Assembly (NCBI RefSeq): GCF_910579375.1
Contig: NZ_CAJTUJ010000037.1
Span: forward strand, 1 to 15,344
Direction of reading: 5' to 3'
Length of the DNA stretch: 15,344 nt
Origin: an uncultured Rikenella sp.
GTDB lineage: Bacteria; Bacteroidota; Bacteroidia; Bacteroidales; Rikenellaceae
In this document: piece by piece, positions 6,462 to 13,794 of the stretch
How positions within the stretch are numbered: position 1 is the first letter of the stretch
Layout: each line of letters begins with the position of its first letter
Made by a program: the position numbers and the translations under genes
The notes under the pieces: model-generated
The model's database searches: none
Told to the model about the DNA's origin: nothing
What the model saw: the letters and a program-made list of their open reading frames with translations, nothing else

Positions 6462-8021
6462 CTACCGCATGCAGTCGAGACTCCGGTACTGGATCGCTTC
6501 GGCGACGTGGTCGAGCCGGATCTCTTCGCTGCCGGCCAGGTCGGCGATGGTGCGCGAGACTTTCAGGATCCGGTCGTAGGCGCGGCCCGAGAGCCCCATG
6601 GTCGACATCGCTTCGCGCAGCAGGTCGATGCTCTCGTCGTCCAGCTGGCAGTATCGGTCGAGCTGTTCCGGAGTGAGCATGGCGTTGCAGTAGGTGTGCC
6701 GGTACCCGTCGCGTTGCAGCCGGGTGATCTGTCGCTCTCGAGCGGCGATGACGCGTTCCCGGATCGCAGCGCTGGTCTCGCCTTCGCGGCGGCGCTGGGT
6801 CATGCTCTCGATCGCCACGGGGACGACCTCGATCTGGATGTCGATCCGGTCGAGCAGGGGGCCGGAGATGCGATCCATATAACGCGCCTGTGCGCTCGGC
6901 GTGCAGGTGCACTCTTTGTCCGGATGCGTCCGGTAGCCGCATGGGCAGGGGTTCATCGCGGCGATCAGCATGAAGTTGGCGGGGTAATCCACCGTATATC
7001 TGGCTCTCGAAATCGAGATGCGTTTCTCGTCCAACGGTTGGCGCAGCACTTCCAGCGTCCGGCGGTGAAATTCTGGGAGTTCGTCGAGAAAGAGGATGCC
7101 GTTGTGGGCCAGCGAAATCTCGCCGGGCTGCGGCGGTACGCTGCCGCCGACCAGGGCGACTTCCGAGGCGATGTGGTGCGGGGCACGAAAAGGCCGGGCG
7201 GTGAGCAGCCCGCCCCGATAACCGCCCTCTTCGCTGGTGCCGAGTTTGCCGGCGACGGAGTGTATCTTGGTGGTTTCCAGAGCTTCGGCCAAGGTCATGG
7301 GCGGGGTGATGGTGGGCATACGTTTGGCGAGCATGCTCTTCCCGGAGCCCGGAGGGCCGATCATCAGGACGTTGTGTCCTCCGGCGGCGGCGATTTCCAA
7401 AGCGCGTTTGACGTCGTTCTGTCCTTTGACGTCGCGGAAGTCGAGGTCGAAATCGGCGAGTCGGTCGAAGTATTCGCGGCGGGTGTCGATCTCGGTGGGT
7501 TCGATGCCTTCGCCGTTTTCGATCAGCGCGGCGACGGAGGTGAGGTCGGTGGCGCCGTAGACGCGCAGGCCGTCGACCACCGCCGCTTCGGGAGCGTTCG
7601 CGGCGGGCAGGATGATCCCTTCGTAGCCCTCTTTCCGGGCCTGGATGGCGATGGGGAGGGCTCCTTTCACCGGCAGCAGGGTGCCGTCTAAGGAGAGTTC
7701 GCCGATGAGGATGTATTTTTCGAGCCGGTCGATGTGGCCGATCTGTTGCGAGGCGGCGAGGATGCCGACGGCGATCGGCAGGTCGTAATGCGAGCCGACT
7801 TTCCGCATGTCGGCCGGGGCCATATTGACCAGAATGTTGAAGCCGGGCATCCGGAAGCCGGTGTTGGCGAAGGCGGCGGTGATGCGCTGCTGGCTCTCTT
7901 TCACAGCGTTGTCGGGCAGGCCGACGACCAGAAAACGGATGCCGGGCGAGAGGTTCACTTCGACGGTGATGGTACGGGCGTCGATGCCTTCGACGGTGCT
8001 GCTGTAGGTCTTGACGAGCAT
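6462..8021 (-). CDS. comM: YifB/ComM family Mg-chelatase-like AAA+ ATPase
   Basis: 519 residues, close to the usual 500-510. The N-terminal 165 residues match the Lon-protease-like ChlI domain (MLVKTYSSTVEGIDA, VVGLPDNAVKESQQRI, NLAPADMRK-like NMAPADMRK). The AAA+ core has Walker A GPPGSGKS at 222-229, Walker B ILFLDE at 309-314, and the family's cysteine cluster NPCPCG ... CTC (Cys359, Cys361, Cys371, Cys373), probably a zinc site. The Mg_chelatase_C region ends the protein (GLSGRAYDRILKVSRTIADL). In Haemophilus and Vibrio the homologue ComM is a hexameric branch-migration helicase that helps integrate transforming DNA. Here it lies directly upstream of comEC, which supports that role. It is 21 bp downstream of the DUF2807 gene, likely co-transcribed. 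Confidence 0.93.
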   Translation of the reverse strand: MLVKTYSSTVEGIDARTITVEVNLSPGIRFLVVGLPDNAVKESQQRITAAFANTGFRMPGFNILVNMAPADMRKVGSHYDLPIAVGILAASQQIGHIDRLEKYILIGELSLDGTLLPVKGALPIAIQARKEGYEGIILPAANAPEAAVVDGLRVYGATDLTSVAALIENGEGIEPTEIDTRREYFDRLADFDLDFRDVKGQNDVKRALEIAAAGGHNVLMIGPPGSGKSMLAKRMPTITPPMTLAEALETTKIHSVAGKLGTSEEGGYRGGLLTARPFRAPHHIASEVALVGGSVPPQPGEISLAHNGILFLDELPEFHRRTLEVLRQPLDEKRISISRARYTVDYPANFMLIAAMNPCPCGYRTHPDKECTCTPSAQARYMDRISGPLLDRIDIQIEVVPVAIESMTQRRREGETSAAIRERVIAARERQITRLQRDGYRHTYCNAMLTPEQLDRYCQLDDESIDLLREAMSTMGLSGRAYDRILKVSRTIADLAGSEEIRLDHVAEAIQYRSLDCMR

Positions 8022-8042
8022 AGGGGAGCGAGGAGGGCCGGA

Positions 8043-8756
8043 TTACGGCTCGTTGATCGAGGTGACGTTGCCTAAGGTGGCTTTCCGGATGTTGAGGGTC
8101 ATGGGTTCGCCGAGGAAGAAGATGTTGCCGCCGCTCACGGCCCGCGCGTCCAAGGCTTCGTTGACGCGGAGCTGGATTTCGCCTTTGCCCGAGGCGTCGG
8201 CGGCGGCTTCCATGGCCGAGAGTTCGAGGGCTTCGATCCGGCTGCCGAGCCGGGCCCGATAGGTGGCGTATTCGGCGATGCCGCCGAGCCGGACGATGTT
8301 GTCGCCGCTCACGTGGATGGTGACGTCGTTGCACTCGGTCTGGAGGGTCATCCGTCCGACGGAGCTTTCGGCTTCGAGGTAGAGGCTGCCGCACTGGATC
8401 GGTTCGCGGCCATAGACTTCGCCGCCGCTCATGACGATGCGGTTCAACTCTTTGTAGTAGAGCTTGATATCGGCGTAGGCGCGTTTGTTGAGGAGCCCTT
8501 TCCGGGCGTAGATATGGAGGGTGTTTTCCCGCACGCGCCAGGTCAGGGTCTTGGCTTCGAGATCCCAGGTCATGATCTGCATCTGGTTCTCGTCGGCGGG
8601 GATGAGTTCGATACGCACGGGCCCTTCGACGCGTAAAGCGTTGAAGGGCTCAATGGGTTCGGTCTCGACGAGCTGCTGCTGGGCCCGGGCGGCGCCTCCG
8701 GTGAGGAGCAGCAGGCCGGTGAGGAGACCGAATAAAAGATTGCGAGGCATCTTCAT
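8043..8756 (-). CDS. DUF2807 (head GIN domain) secreted protein
   Basis: 237 residues. MKMPRNLLFGLLTGLLLLTG plus ARAQQQ is a signal peptide with an AxA-type cleavage site near residue 25, so the product is exported. Residues about 38-210 show the short repeating beta-strand pattern of DUF2807 (putative auto-transporter adhesin, head GIN domain): FNALRVEGPVRIEL near the start, then repeats such as RIVMSGGEVYG, VTIHVSGDNIVRLGG and LDARAVSGGNIFFLG. Function unknown; the family is common in Bacteroidota as periplasmic or surface beta-helix-like proteins. It is the first gene of the unit leading to comM and comEC. Its promoter box ends only five bases before the ATG at 8756, so translation may start on a nearly leaderless mRNA or at the second ATG (8750). 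Confidence 0.85.
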   Translation of the reverse strand: MKMPRNLLFGLLTGLLLLTGGAARAQQQLVETEPIEPFNALRVEGPVRIELIPADENQMQIMTWDLEAKTLTWRVRENTLHIYARKGLLNKRAYADIKLYYKELNRIVMSGGEVYGREPIQCGSLYLEAESSVGRMTLQTECNDVTIHVSGDNIVRLGGIAEYATYRARLGSRIEALELSAMEAAADASGKGEIQLRVNEALDARAVSGGNIFFLGEPMTLNIRKATLGNVTSINEP

Positions 8757-8761
8757 AACTT

Positions 8762-8794
8762 CAAATGTAGCTCTTTTTTCGCTTCCGGCCCAAA
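8762..8794 (-). promoter_or_regulatory. Promoter of the DUF2807-comM-comEC unit
   Basis: On the minus strand the -7 box TACATTTG is at 8769-8762 and a TTTG -33 box at 8794-8791, with exactly 21 bp between them. This fits the Bacteroidota arrangement TTTG-(19-21)-TAnnTTTG. The -33 box lies in the outer edge of the terminator hairpin of pfkA. The expected start point falls at or within a few bases of the ATG at 8756. Confidence 0.65.
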
Positions 8795-8845
8795 GAAAAA
8801 GGTGTCGTTTTCATCCGACGGATGAAAACGACACCTTTTTCTTTG
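8791..8845. terminator. Perfect 26-bp-arm hairpin terminator between pfkA and the DUF2807 unit
   Basis: Bases 8791-8816 and 8820-8845 are perfect reverse complements (26 bp) around the three-base loop GAC. The arms begin with an A-rich run (AAAGAAAAAGG) and end with its complement (CCTTTTTCTTT), so both strands carry a GC-containing stem followed by a T-rich tail, as in a bidirectional intrinsic terminator. On the minus strand it lies 29 bp after the pfkA stop and should end pfkA transcription before the next promoter. Confidence 0.85.
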
Positions 8846-8874
8846 CAGAATATACTGAGATTCAGCAGAAGAGC

Positions 8875-9975
8875 TTAGTCCCCGAAACTGATCCCGCAAC
8901 CGCGTGCGGTTTCGACGATATCGCTGTCCGGCCGCACGTATTTGCACTGACCCACAGCCTCTTCGAACGGCACGGCGATGATGTCCGGATGGCGGTACGA
9001 TACCATGTGTCCAAATTTCCCTTCGAGCACGTATTCGAATGCTTTGACCCCGAATTGGGTAGCGAGGACGCGGTCGTAAGCGATCGGCACCCCACCGCGC
9101 TGGATATGTCCCAGTACCGTCTCCCGAATATCCGGTTCGAACCCTGCGGCTTTCAGCTGACGGCTGAGCTCGTAAGCGATCCCGCCCAGTCTGACGTTTT
9201 CGTACCCGACTTCAGTCGCCTGCGCAGCGTGCACCGTCCCATCCTTCGGCACCGCCCCTTCGGCCACGACGATGATCGCGGAACCGCGGTTCTTGGAGTT
9301 GTACCGTTTGTTGAGCTTTTCGAGAACGATGTTGATGTCGTACGGGATTTCGGGAATCAGGCAGACGTCCGCGCCCCCTGCAATCGCCGCATGCAAGGCG
9401 ATCCACCCGGTATTCCGTCCCATCACTTCCAGAATGAATGTCCGGTTGTGCGAAGCTGCCGTGGTCACCAGTTTGTCCACCGCATCAGTGGCAATCTGAA
9501 CTGCGGTCTGGAAACCGAAGGTGAAGTCGGTAGCTGAGAGGTCGTTGTCGATAGTCTTCGGCACCCCGACGATATCGAGTCCCTGGTTCTGAAGCTGTTG
9601 CGAAATCCGCTGCGAGCCGTCCCCGCCGATCGAGATCACAGCGTCGACGCCCATATATTGCAACTTGCGGATCATCTCGTCCGAGCGGTCGACGTATTCC
9701 CACTGGCCGAGGTGTTTGTTATACACCGGCCAGGCGAAAGGGCCCCCTTTGTTGGTGGTTTCTATGATGGTACCGCCGCGGTAGTGGATCCCGGCCACAG
9801 CCGCTTCGTCGAGAATTTTGACTTCGGTGGGTTCCCACAGGATACCGTTGTAGGCCTGGATACTTCCCAGTACTTCCCAGTCCCCCTCCTGCGCTGCGCG
9901 TTTGACCACGCCGCGGATCACTGCATTCAAGCCGGGGCAGTCGCCGCCGCTCGTTGCAACTAAGACTCTTTTCAT
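8875..9975 (-). CDS. pfkA: 6-phosphofructokinase (glycolysis)
   Basis: 366 residues; phosphorylates fructose 6-phosphate to fructose 1,6-bisphosphate in the cytoplasm. Motifs in order: VLVATSGGDCPGLNAVIRG at 4-22 (nucleotide loop), ISIGGDGSQ (Asp119, Gly120), VPKTIDNDL with catalytic TIDND at 141-145, EVMGRNTGW near 183-191, and IPEIPYD around 207-213. Gly120 equals E. coli Gly104, the ATP-type residue (PPi enzymes have Asp). Lys140 equals E. coli Gly124 and is Lys in PPi-type and 'mixed-substrate' enzymes. The G/K pair suggests an ATP-using enzyme of the mixed-substrate clade. It is longer than E. coli PfkA (320). It has its own promoter and terminator, so it is likely monocistronic. Base composition differs from its neighbours: the plus strand is C-rich here, G-rich around it. 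Confidence 0.95.
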   Translation of the reverse strand: MKRVLVATSGGDCPGLNAVIRGVVKRAAQEGDWEVLGSIQAYNGILWEPTEVKILDEAAVAGIHYRGGTIIETTNKGGPFAWPVYNKHLGQWEYVDRSDEMIRKLQYMGVDAVISIGGDGSQRISQQLQNQGLDIVGVPKTIDNDLSATDFTFGFQTAVQIATDAVDKLVTTAASHNRTFILEVMGRNTGWIALHAAIAGGADVCLIPEIPYDINIVLEKLNKRYNSKNRGSAIIVVAEGAVPKDGTVHAAQATEVGYENVRLGGIAYELSRQLKAAGFEPDIRETVLGHIQRGGVPIAYDRVLATQFGVKAFEYVLEGKFGHMVSYRHPDIIAVPFEEAVGQCKYVRPDSDIVETARGCGISFGD

Positions 9976-10017
9976 GTTTTATTCGAGTGTTTCTGTCTGT
10001 GTTTCGAAAAACAACTG

Positions 10018-10047
10018 CAAATGTAAACAATTTTTCGAATGTGCCAA
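10018..10047 (-). promoter_or_regulatory. Promoter of pfkA
   Basis: On the minus strand TACATTTG at 10025-10018 is an exact TAnnTTTG -7 box, and TTG at about 10047-10045 lies 19 bp upstream as a -33 box. The implied leader is about 35-40 nt to the ATG at 9975. The promoter sits in the 89-bp gap after the antiporter gene, where no terminator is visible, so some readthrough from the upstream unit is possible. Confidence 0.6.
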
Positions 10048-10064
10048 TCGTTGCGGGTCGGGAA

Positions 10065-11555
10065 TCACGATTCCGGGGCGGGATTCCCGTTCGGGGCGCT
10101 CTCGGTGAAGAGGCGGTAGACGATTTCGGCTTCGGAGCGGTTCTGGCTGGCGACGATCAGGCGGTCGCCGGCTTCGAGCCGGGTGGAGCCGGTCACGATG
10201 ATACGGGCGTCGCCCCGCCGCAGCTGGGTGATGCGCGATCCGTCCGGGAAGGGGGCTTCCGAAACGAGGTGTCCAACGTAAGCGTTCCCCGGTACGACCG
10301 GAATCTCGATCATGTTGGAGACGTCGGCGGCTTCCCATTCGGGGCGGGTGCCGATCATCTGTTCTTCGGGTTCGGAGACTTTCATCCACTTGGCGAACAG
10401 GGGCAGGGTGGTGCCTTGTATCAGAATGGAGATCAGGGAGATAAAGAAGACGATGTTGAAGATCATGCCGGCTTTGTCGATGCCGGCGATCAGGGGGTAG
10501 GTGGCGAATACGATGGGCACGGCGCCGCGCAGTCCGACCCACGAGATGAAGGTCTTGCTCCGCAAGGGCATCCGGAAGAAGAGCAGCGAGAGAAAGACGC
10601 TCACGGGACGGGCGACGAGGATCATGAAGAGGGAGACGAGGACGCCGATGCCGATTACGGGGACGATCTGGCTGGGGTAGACGAGCAGCCCGAGGGTCAG
10701 GAAGAGGATGATCTGCATGAGCCAGGCGAAGCCGTCGAAGAAGTTGAGCATGGTGCCCCGATGAGGGATCCGGTGGTTGCCGAGCCACAGGGCCGAGAGG
10801 TAGACGGCCAGGAAGCCGTTGCCGCCGATCAGGTCGGTGGCGGCATAGGTGAAGTACATCAGGGCGATGACCATCACGGGATAGAGTCCCATGTAGCCGA
10901 GTTTCACGCGGCGCACGACCCAGACCATGGCTATCCCGAAGAGAATGCCTGCTCCGCCGCCGACGGCGATCTGGATGACGAAACGCAGAATGGCTCCGCC
11001 GACCGATGCGGCGGGGTCGATCACGAGGCCGAGGCAAGCGATCGTGAGCAGGTAGGCCATGGGGTCGTTACTACCGCTCTCGAACTCCAGAATAGGGCGC
11101 AGGTTATCTTTGAGTTTCAGGTTCTTGGAGCGCAGGATGGAGAAGACGGCGGCGGCGTCGGTCGAGGAGACGATGGAGCCGAGGAGCAGCCCTTCGAAGA
11201 GGGTGAAGCCGGGCACGACCCAATGGACGAAGAGGCCGGTCGAGATGGCGGTGAGCAGCACGCCTGCGGTGGAGAGGGTCACGCCCTGCCACATGACGGG
11301 CCGGACGCTGCGCCACTCGGTGTCGAGCCCGCCGGAGAAGAGGATGAAGTTGAGGGCGATGACGCCGATGAACTGGGCGATCGGCGGGCTGTCGAAATTG
11401 ATGCCGCCGATGCCGTCTGTTCCGGCGAGCATGCCGACGGCCAAAAAGAGCACCAGGGCGGGAATACCGAACCGATAGGCGCGCTGGCCGGCCAGGATGC
11501 TGACGAACAGAAGGATGGAGCCGATGAGGATGCTGTTTCCGGTGGTAATGTTCAT
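10065..11555 (-). CDS. Potassium/proton antiporter, CPA1 type with C-terminal RCK/TrkA_C domain
   Basis: 496 residues. About twelve membrane helices span residues 8-395. The CPA exchanger core is visible: SSTDAAAVFSIL at 130-141 and FESGSNDPMA with Asn163-Asp164, the ion-binding ND pair of electroneutral CPA1 exchangers, followed by WVGLRGAVPIVFA later in the core. After the last helix the cytosolic tail (about 400-485) looks like a TrkA_C/RCK_C regulatory domain (GHLVSEAPFPDGSRITQLRRG, RLEAGDRLIVAS). The nearest named relatives are NhaP2/CvrA-type K+/H+ antiporters, which expel K+ and control cell volume and pH. It follows the BT_3928-type gene after 45 bp with no terminator in between, so it may share the tmk transcript. 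The exact cation cannot be read from sequence. Confidence 0.9.
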   Translation of the reverse strand: MNITTGNSILIGSILLFVSILAGQRAYRFGIPALVLFLAVGMLAGTDGIGGINFDSPPIAQFIGVIALNFILFSGGLDTEWRSVRPVMWQGVTLSTAGVLLTAISTGLFVHWVVPGFTLFEGLLLGSIVSSTDAAAVFSILRSKNLKLKDNLRPILEFESGSNDPMAYLLTIACLGLVIDPAASVGGAILRFVIQIAVGGGAGILFGIAMVWVVRRVKLGYMGLYPVMVIALMYFTYAATDLIGGNGFLAVYLSALWLGNHRIPHRGTMLNFFDGFAWLMQIILFLTLGLLVYPSQIVPVIGIGVLVSLFMILVARPVSVFLSLLFFRMPLRSKTFISWVGLRGAVPIVFATYPLIAGIDKAGMIFNIVFFISLISILIQGTTLPLFAKWMKVSEPEEQMIGTRPEWEAADVSNMIEIPVVPGNAYVGHLVSEAPFPDGSRITQLRRGDARIIVTGSTRLEAGDRLIVASQNRSEAEIVYRLFTESAPNGNPAPES

Positions 11556-11600
11556 GGGCGGAATCGGGTAATGAGGCTAAGTTACGAAAAATCGGCCGGA

Positions 11601-12845
11601 TCAGGCCCGGTTATGTGTACGGAGGCGGAAGCCGAGACTGATGAGCAGCACGATAGCGACGAAGAGGAGGATGGAGAGTCGTTCGTCGCCCGTTCGGTCA
11701 GCGGTGAGCGTTTCGGAAAGCGGGTCGGAGCCGTCGTTTTTCCATTGCGGGAGGCGGTTCATGGCCCATTTGCCGATGATGGTGCCGTCGTGCAGGAGCA
11801 GGGCGCCGCCGGTGCGGTGCTGGATCAGGGTGCGCAGGAGGGTGTGGTCGCTGCCGAAGCATTCGATGCCGCTACGGCTCAGTGTTTCCGGAAGCGGAAA
11901 GGCGCTGAGCGCCACGCTCCGGCCGTTGTACTGTCCGATGTAGTCGGCGAGGGCGATCATGGCGGAGTCGCAGGCGGGGTCGTAGGCGTTGACGGCGAAG
12001 AGCAGGGTGTAGCCGCGCCGGCCGAGGATCTCTTCGGAGCGGTCGAGGCGGTCGTCGAACATGGGCAGGCTCTGGATCTCCGGTGCGCGGCTCTGTCCGA
12101 TGGTCCGGGTGTCGACGTATTCCCACCGCGAGGAGTCGTACCAGGTGGTGTCGGCGATTTCGAATTCGCGCAGCTCGCCGTTCGTCTTGTCGCGGTAGAC
12201 GAGGAGGGTGCGGGCGTCGTTCTCCTGTACGCTCATGGCGCTGGGGATATGGACGCCGATGCGGAACGGGGTGGGGTCGATCAGGGGTAAACTACTGTAC
12301 GACCAGAGGCTGAGCGTGAGACTCAACGGGATGAGAATCAGATAACTCACCACGGTGCGCACGATAGACAGCTTAGGCAATTGTACCGCGTTCCGGTTCA
12401 GGAAGAGCACGAAAGATAAGGGCCAGAAGAGGAGGTTTTTCCAGAAGGTGGCCCAGTTGGAGAGCCGCAGCAGGTCGCCGAAGCAGCCGCAGTCGCTCAC
12501 GGGGTCGGTCAGGGCGATCCACAGGGTGAGCGGGGTGAAGAAGCTCATGGCGAGAAAGACGCCCCATGCGGCGATCCGAGGGGTGGTGCGGGTCAGCAGC
12601 AACAGGCCGATCAGCAGCTCGACGGAGGGGAGCAAAATCGCTCCGACGGGTGCGAGTGGCTGCCATCCGCCGAGTCCGAAGGCGGAGAGGTATTCGCCGA
12701 GTTTGACGGAGAGTCCGAAGGTGTCGATGGCTTTCGAGGCGCCGGAAAAGATAAACAGTGCGGCCAGCGAATACCGGGCGGTGGCGGTCAGCCAGGCGGG
12801 AATCGGACGGATCAGGAGGCGTTTAACGGTGTCGGGCAATCTCAT
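11601..12845 (-). CDS. BT_3928-type DoxX/MauE-like membrane protein with C-terminal soluble domain
   Basis: 414 residues. The N-terminal half is a DoxX/MauE-like four-helix membrane unit (residues about 20-150): RYSLAALFIFSGASKAID, SVELLIGLLLL, and the hallmark DCGCFGD with Cys119 and Cys121. Another helix spans about 165-185. Residues 190-385 are a soluble extracytoplasmic region with a strand LLFAVNAYDPACDSA (Cys292) and GALLLHDGTIIGKW, resembling a degenerate thioredoxin-like fold. A last helix is at about 390-407. Such proteins are conserved in Bacteroidota with no proven function; the paired cysteines suggest redox or disulfide chemistry, by inference from MauE. Its first 23 bases overlap the end of tmk, so the genes are probably co-transcribed. 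Confidence 0.85.
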   Translation of the reverse strand: MRLPDTVKRLLIRPIPAWLTATARYSLAALFIFSGASKAIDTFGLSVKLGEYLSAFGLGGWQPLAPVGAILLPSVELLIGLLLLTRTTPRIAAWGVFLAMSFFTPLTLWIALTDPVSDCGCFGDLLRLSNWATFWKNLLFWPLSFVLFLNRNAVQLPKLSIVRTVVSYLILIPLSLTLSLWSYSSLPLIDPTPFRIGVHIPSAMSVQENDARTLLVYRDKTNGELREFEIADTTWYDSSRWEYVDTRTIGQSRAPEIQSLPMFDDRLDRSEEILGRRGYTLLFAVNAYDPACDSAMIALADYIGQYNGRSVALSAFPLPETLSRSGIECFGSDHTLLRTLIQHRTGGALLLHDGTIIGKWAMNRLPQWKNDGSDPLSETLTADRTGDERLSILLFVAIVLLISLGFRLRTHNRA

Positions 12846-13509
12846 GGTCGATTTTTTGGAAGATGAGGTCGGGGTTCAGCATGCCGCCGGTCGTGGGGTC
12901 GGCGCAGTCGATGATGCGAAAGGCGGGGTCGTCTGCGGCGCAGTCGAGGTAGACTTCCCGCACGCGCTGTTGCAGGTCGAGCGAGGATTCGTGGATGTCC
13001 TGTTTGCCGTTGAGGTAGTTGCGGTCGTCGCCTTGGCGCTGTTCGGCGAGTTTCCGGGCGGTGAAGGCGAAGGGGACGTCGAGGAAGAGCGAAAGGTCGG
13101 GCTTCGGGATACCGTTGTGGCGGTATTCGAGGTCTAAAATCCATTGTTTCAATGCGCTGCGGGCTTCTGAATCTTTAGGGAGCTTGGCGCACTGGTAGGC
13201 GATGTTGGAGTAGACGTAGCGGTCGACAATCACTACTTTGCTGTCGTCGAGCCAGTTGCGGATGATAGAGGCTGCCTCCTGCCGGTCGCCGGCGTAGAGC
13301 AGGGCGACGAGATAGGGGTCGACCTGATCCAAAGCGCCGAGCTCGCCGCGCAGAAAACGGGCGATGAGCTCGCCGTACAGGGGGGCGTCGAACCGCGGAA
13401 AGTGGAGGTATTCGACGTGCTGGCGGTAGCGTTCTTCGAACAAACGGCGCATGAGTTTCACCTGGGTGGATTTGCCTGCGCCGTCGAGGCCTTCGATAAC
13501 GATGAACAT
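12823..13509 (-). CDS. tmk: Thymidylate kinase
   Basis: 228 residues; phosphorylates dTMP to dTDP for DNA synthesis. MFIVIEGLDGAGKST holds the P-loop (residues 7-15). FPRFDAP at 38-43 and VDRYVYSNIAYQ (Asp96, Arg97) are the DRY/H-type substrate motifs; FLDVP at 142-146 starts the strand before the LID region (AEQRQGDDRNYLNG, about 155-168). The frame is open 30 codons further upstream, but those codons fall in the repeat element and do not match the family. The ATG at 13509 puts the P-loop at the normal distance from the N-terminus. First gene of a probable tmk, BT_3928-type, antiporter unit. No clear TAnnTTTG box is seen upstream, where the repeat element begins 14 bp from the start codon. 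Confidence 0.95.
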   Translation of the reverse strand: MFIVIEGLDGAGKSTQVKLMRRLFEERYRQHVEYLHFPRFDAPLYGELIARFLRGELGALDQVDPYLVALLYAGDRQEAASIIRNWLDDSKVVIVDRYVYSNIAYQCAKLPKDSEARSALKQWILDLEYRHNGIPKPDLSLFLDVPFAFTARKLAEQRQGDDRNYLNGKQDIHESSLDLQQRVREVYLDCAADDPAFRIIDCADPTTGGMLNPDLIFQKIDHEIARHR

Positions 13510-13571
13510 GGTAGGATGTCGGTTAATTCGTACGTTTATTTGCAGATCATTTCTTTGTGCCGGCTGGAACC

Positions 13572-13595
13572 GTACCTTTCTTGAAAGAAAGGTAC
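13572..13595. repeat. Perfect inverted repeat, 11-bp arms
   Basis: GTACCTTTCTT (13572-13582), loop GA, AAGAAAGGTAC (13585-13595). Part of the tmk-sufS element. No T-run follows directly, so it is not a typical terminator. Confidence 0.85.
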
Positions 13596-13613
13596 CCAAA
13601 GAACTTTTGCAGA

Positions 13614-13634
13614 GGTCGTCCCGGTGGGACGACC
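13614..13634. repeat. Perfect inverted repeat, 9-bp GC-rich arms
   Basis: GGTCGTCCC (13614-13622), loop GGT, GGGACGACC (13626-13634). Second hairpin of the tmk-sufS element. Confidence 0.85.
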
Positions 13635-13657
13635 ACGGGTTCTCTCTGCCTTGTTTC

Positions 13658-13738
13658 GTTGGGCTGAGATTTTCCCGGTGGGCGCGCTAATAATAAGGCT
13701 AATACCCAAGCGCGCCACACCGGAAAATCCAGCCCAAC
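13658..13738. repeat. Long imperfect stem-loop, arms about 30 bp
   Basis: The arm from 13658 (GTTGGGCTGAGATTTTCCCG, continuing GTGGGCGCGCT to 13688) pairs with the arm ending at 13738 (AGCGCGCC ... AGCCCAAC), with a few bulges and an AT-rich loop of about 20 bases. The GCGCGCT block recurs in the right-hand copy at about 15333-15339. Confidence 0.75.
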
Positions 13739-13756
13739 CAATCGGGCAGACACGGC

Positions 13757-13793
13757 CAGAGCATCCCGAAGGGATGCGCTCTGAAGTTTTTTT
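13757..13793 (+). terminator. Intrinsic terminator-like hairpin inside the element (plus strand)
   Basis: CAGA-GCATCCC (13757-13767), loop GAA, GGGATGC (13771-13777), a two-base bulge, TCTG, then after GAAG-type spacing a run of seven T (13787-13793). On the plus strand this is a plausible intrinsic terminator, although no plus-strand gene precedes it. The equivalent hairpin in the right-hand copy is 15264-15279. Confidence 0.5.
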
Positions 13794-13794
13794 G

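Noticed and set aside
6316..8394. Minus-strand 692-codon Arg/Pro/His-rich ORF
   Set aside because: An alternative frame of comM/yifB and DUF2807 on the same strand, with low-complexity Arg/His/Pro content and no domains.
9954..12290. Plus-strand 778-codon ORF rich in Asp, Glu, Gly and His
   Set aside because: It is antisense to the antiporter and BT_3928-type genes, which have clear family motifs. Its composition is what GC-rich codons give when read on the opposite strand.
13510..13599. Upstream extension of tmk to 13599
   Set aside because: The 30 extra codons fall in the repeat element. The P-loop of thymidylate kinases begins a few residues after the start, as it does from 13509.
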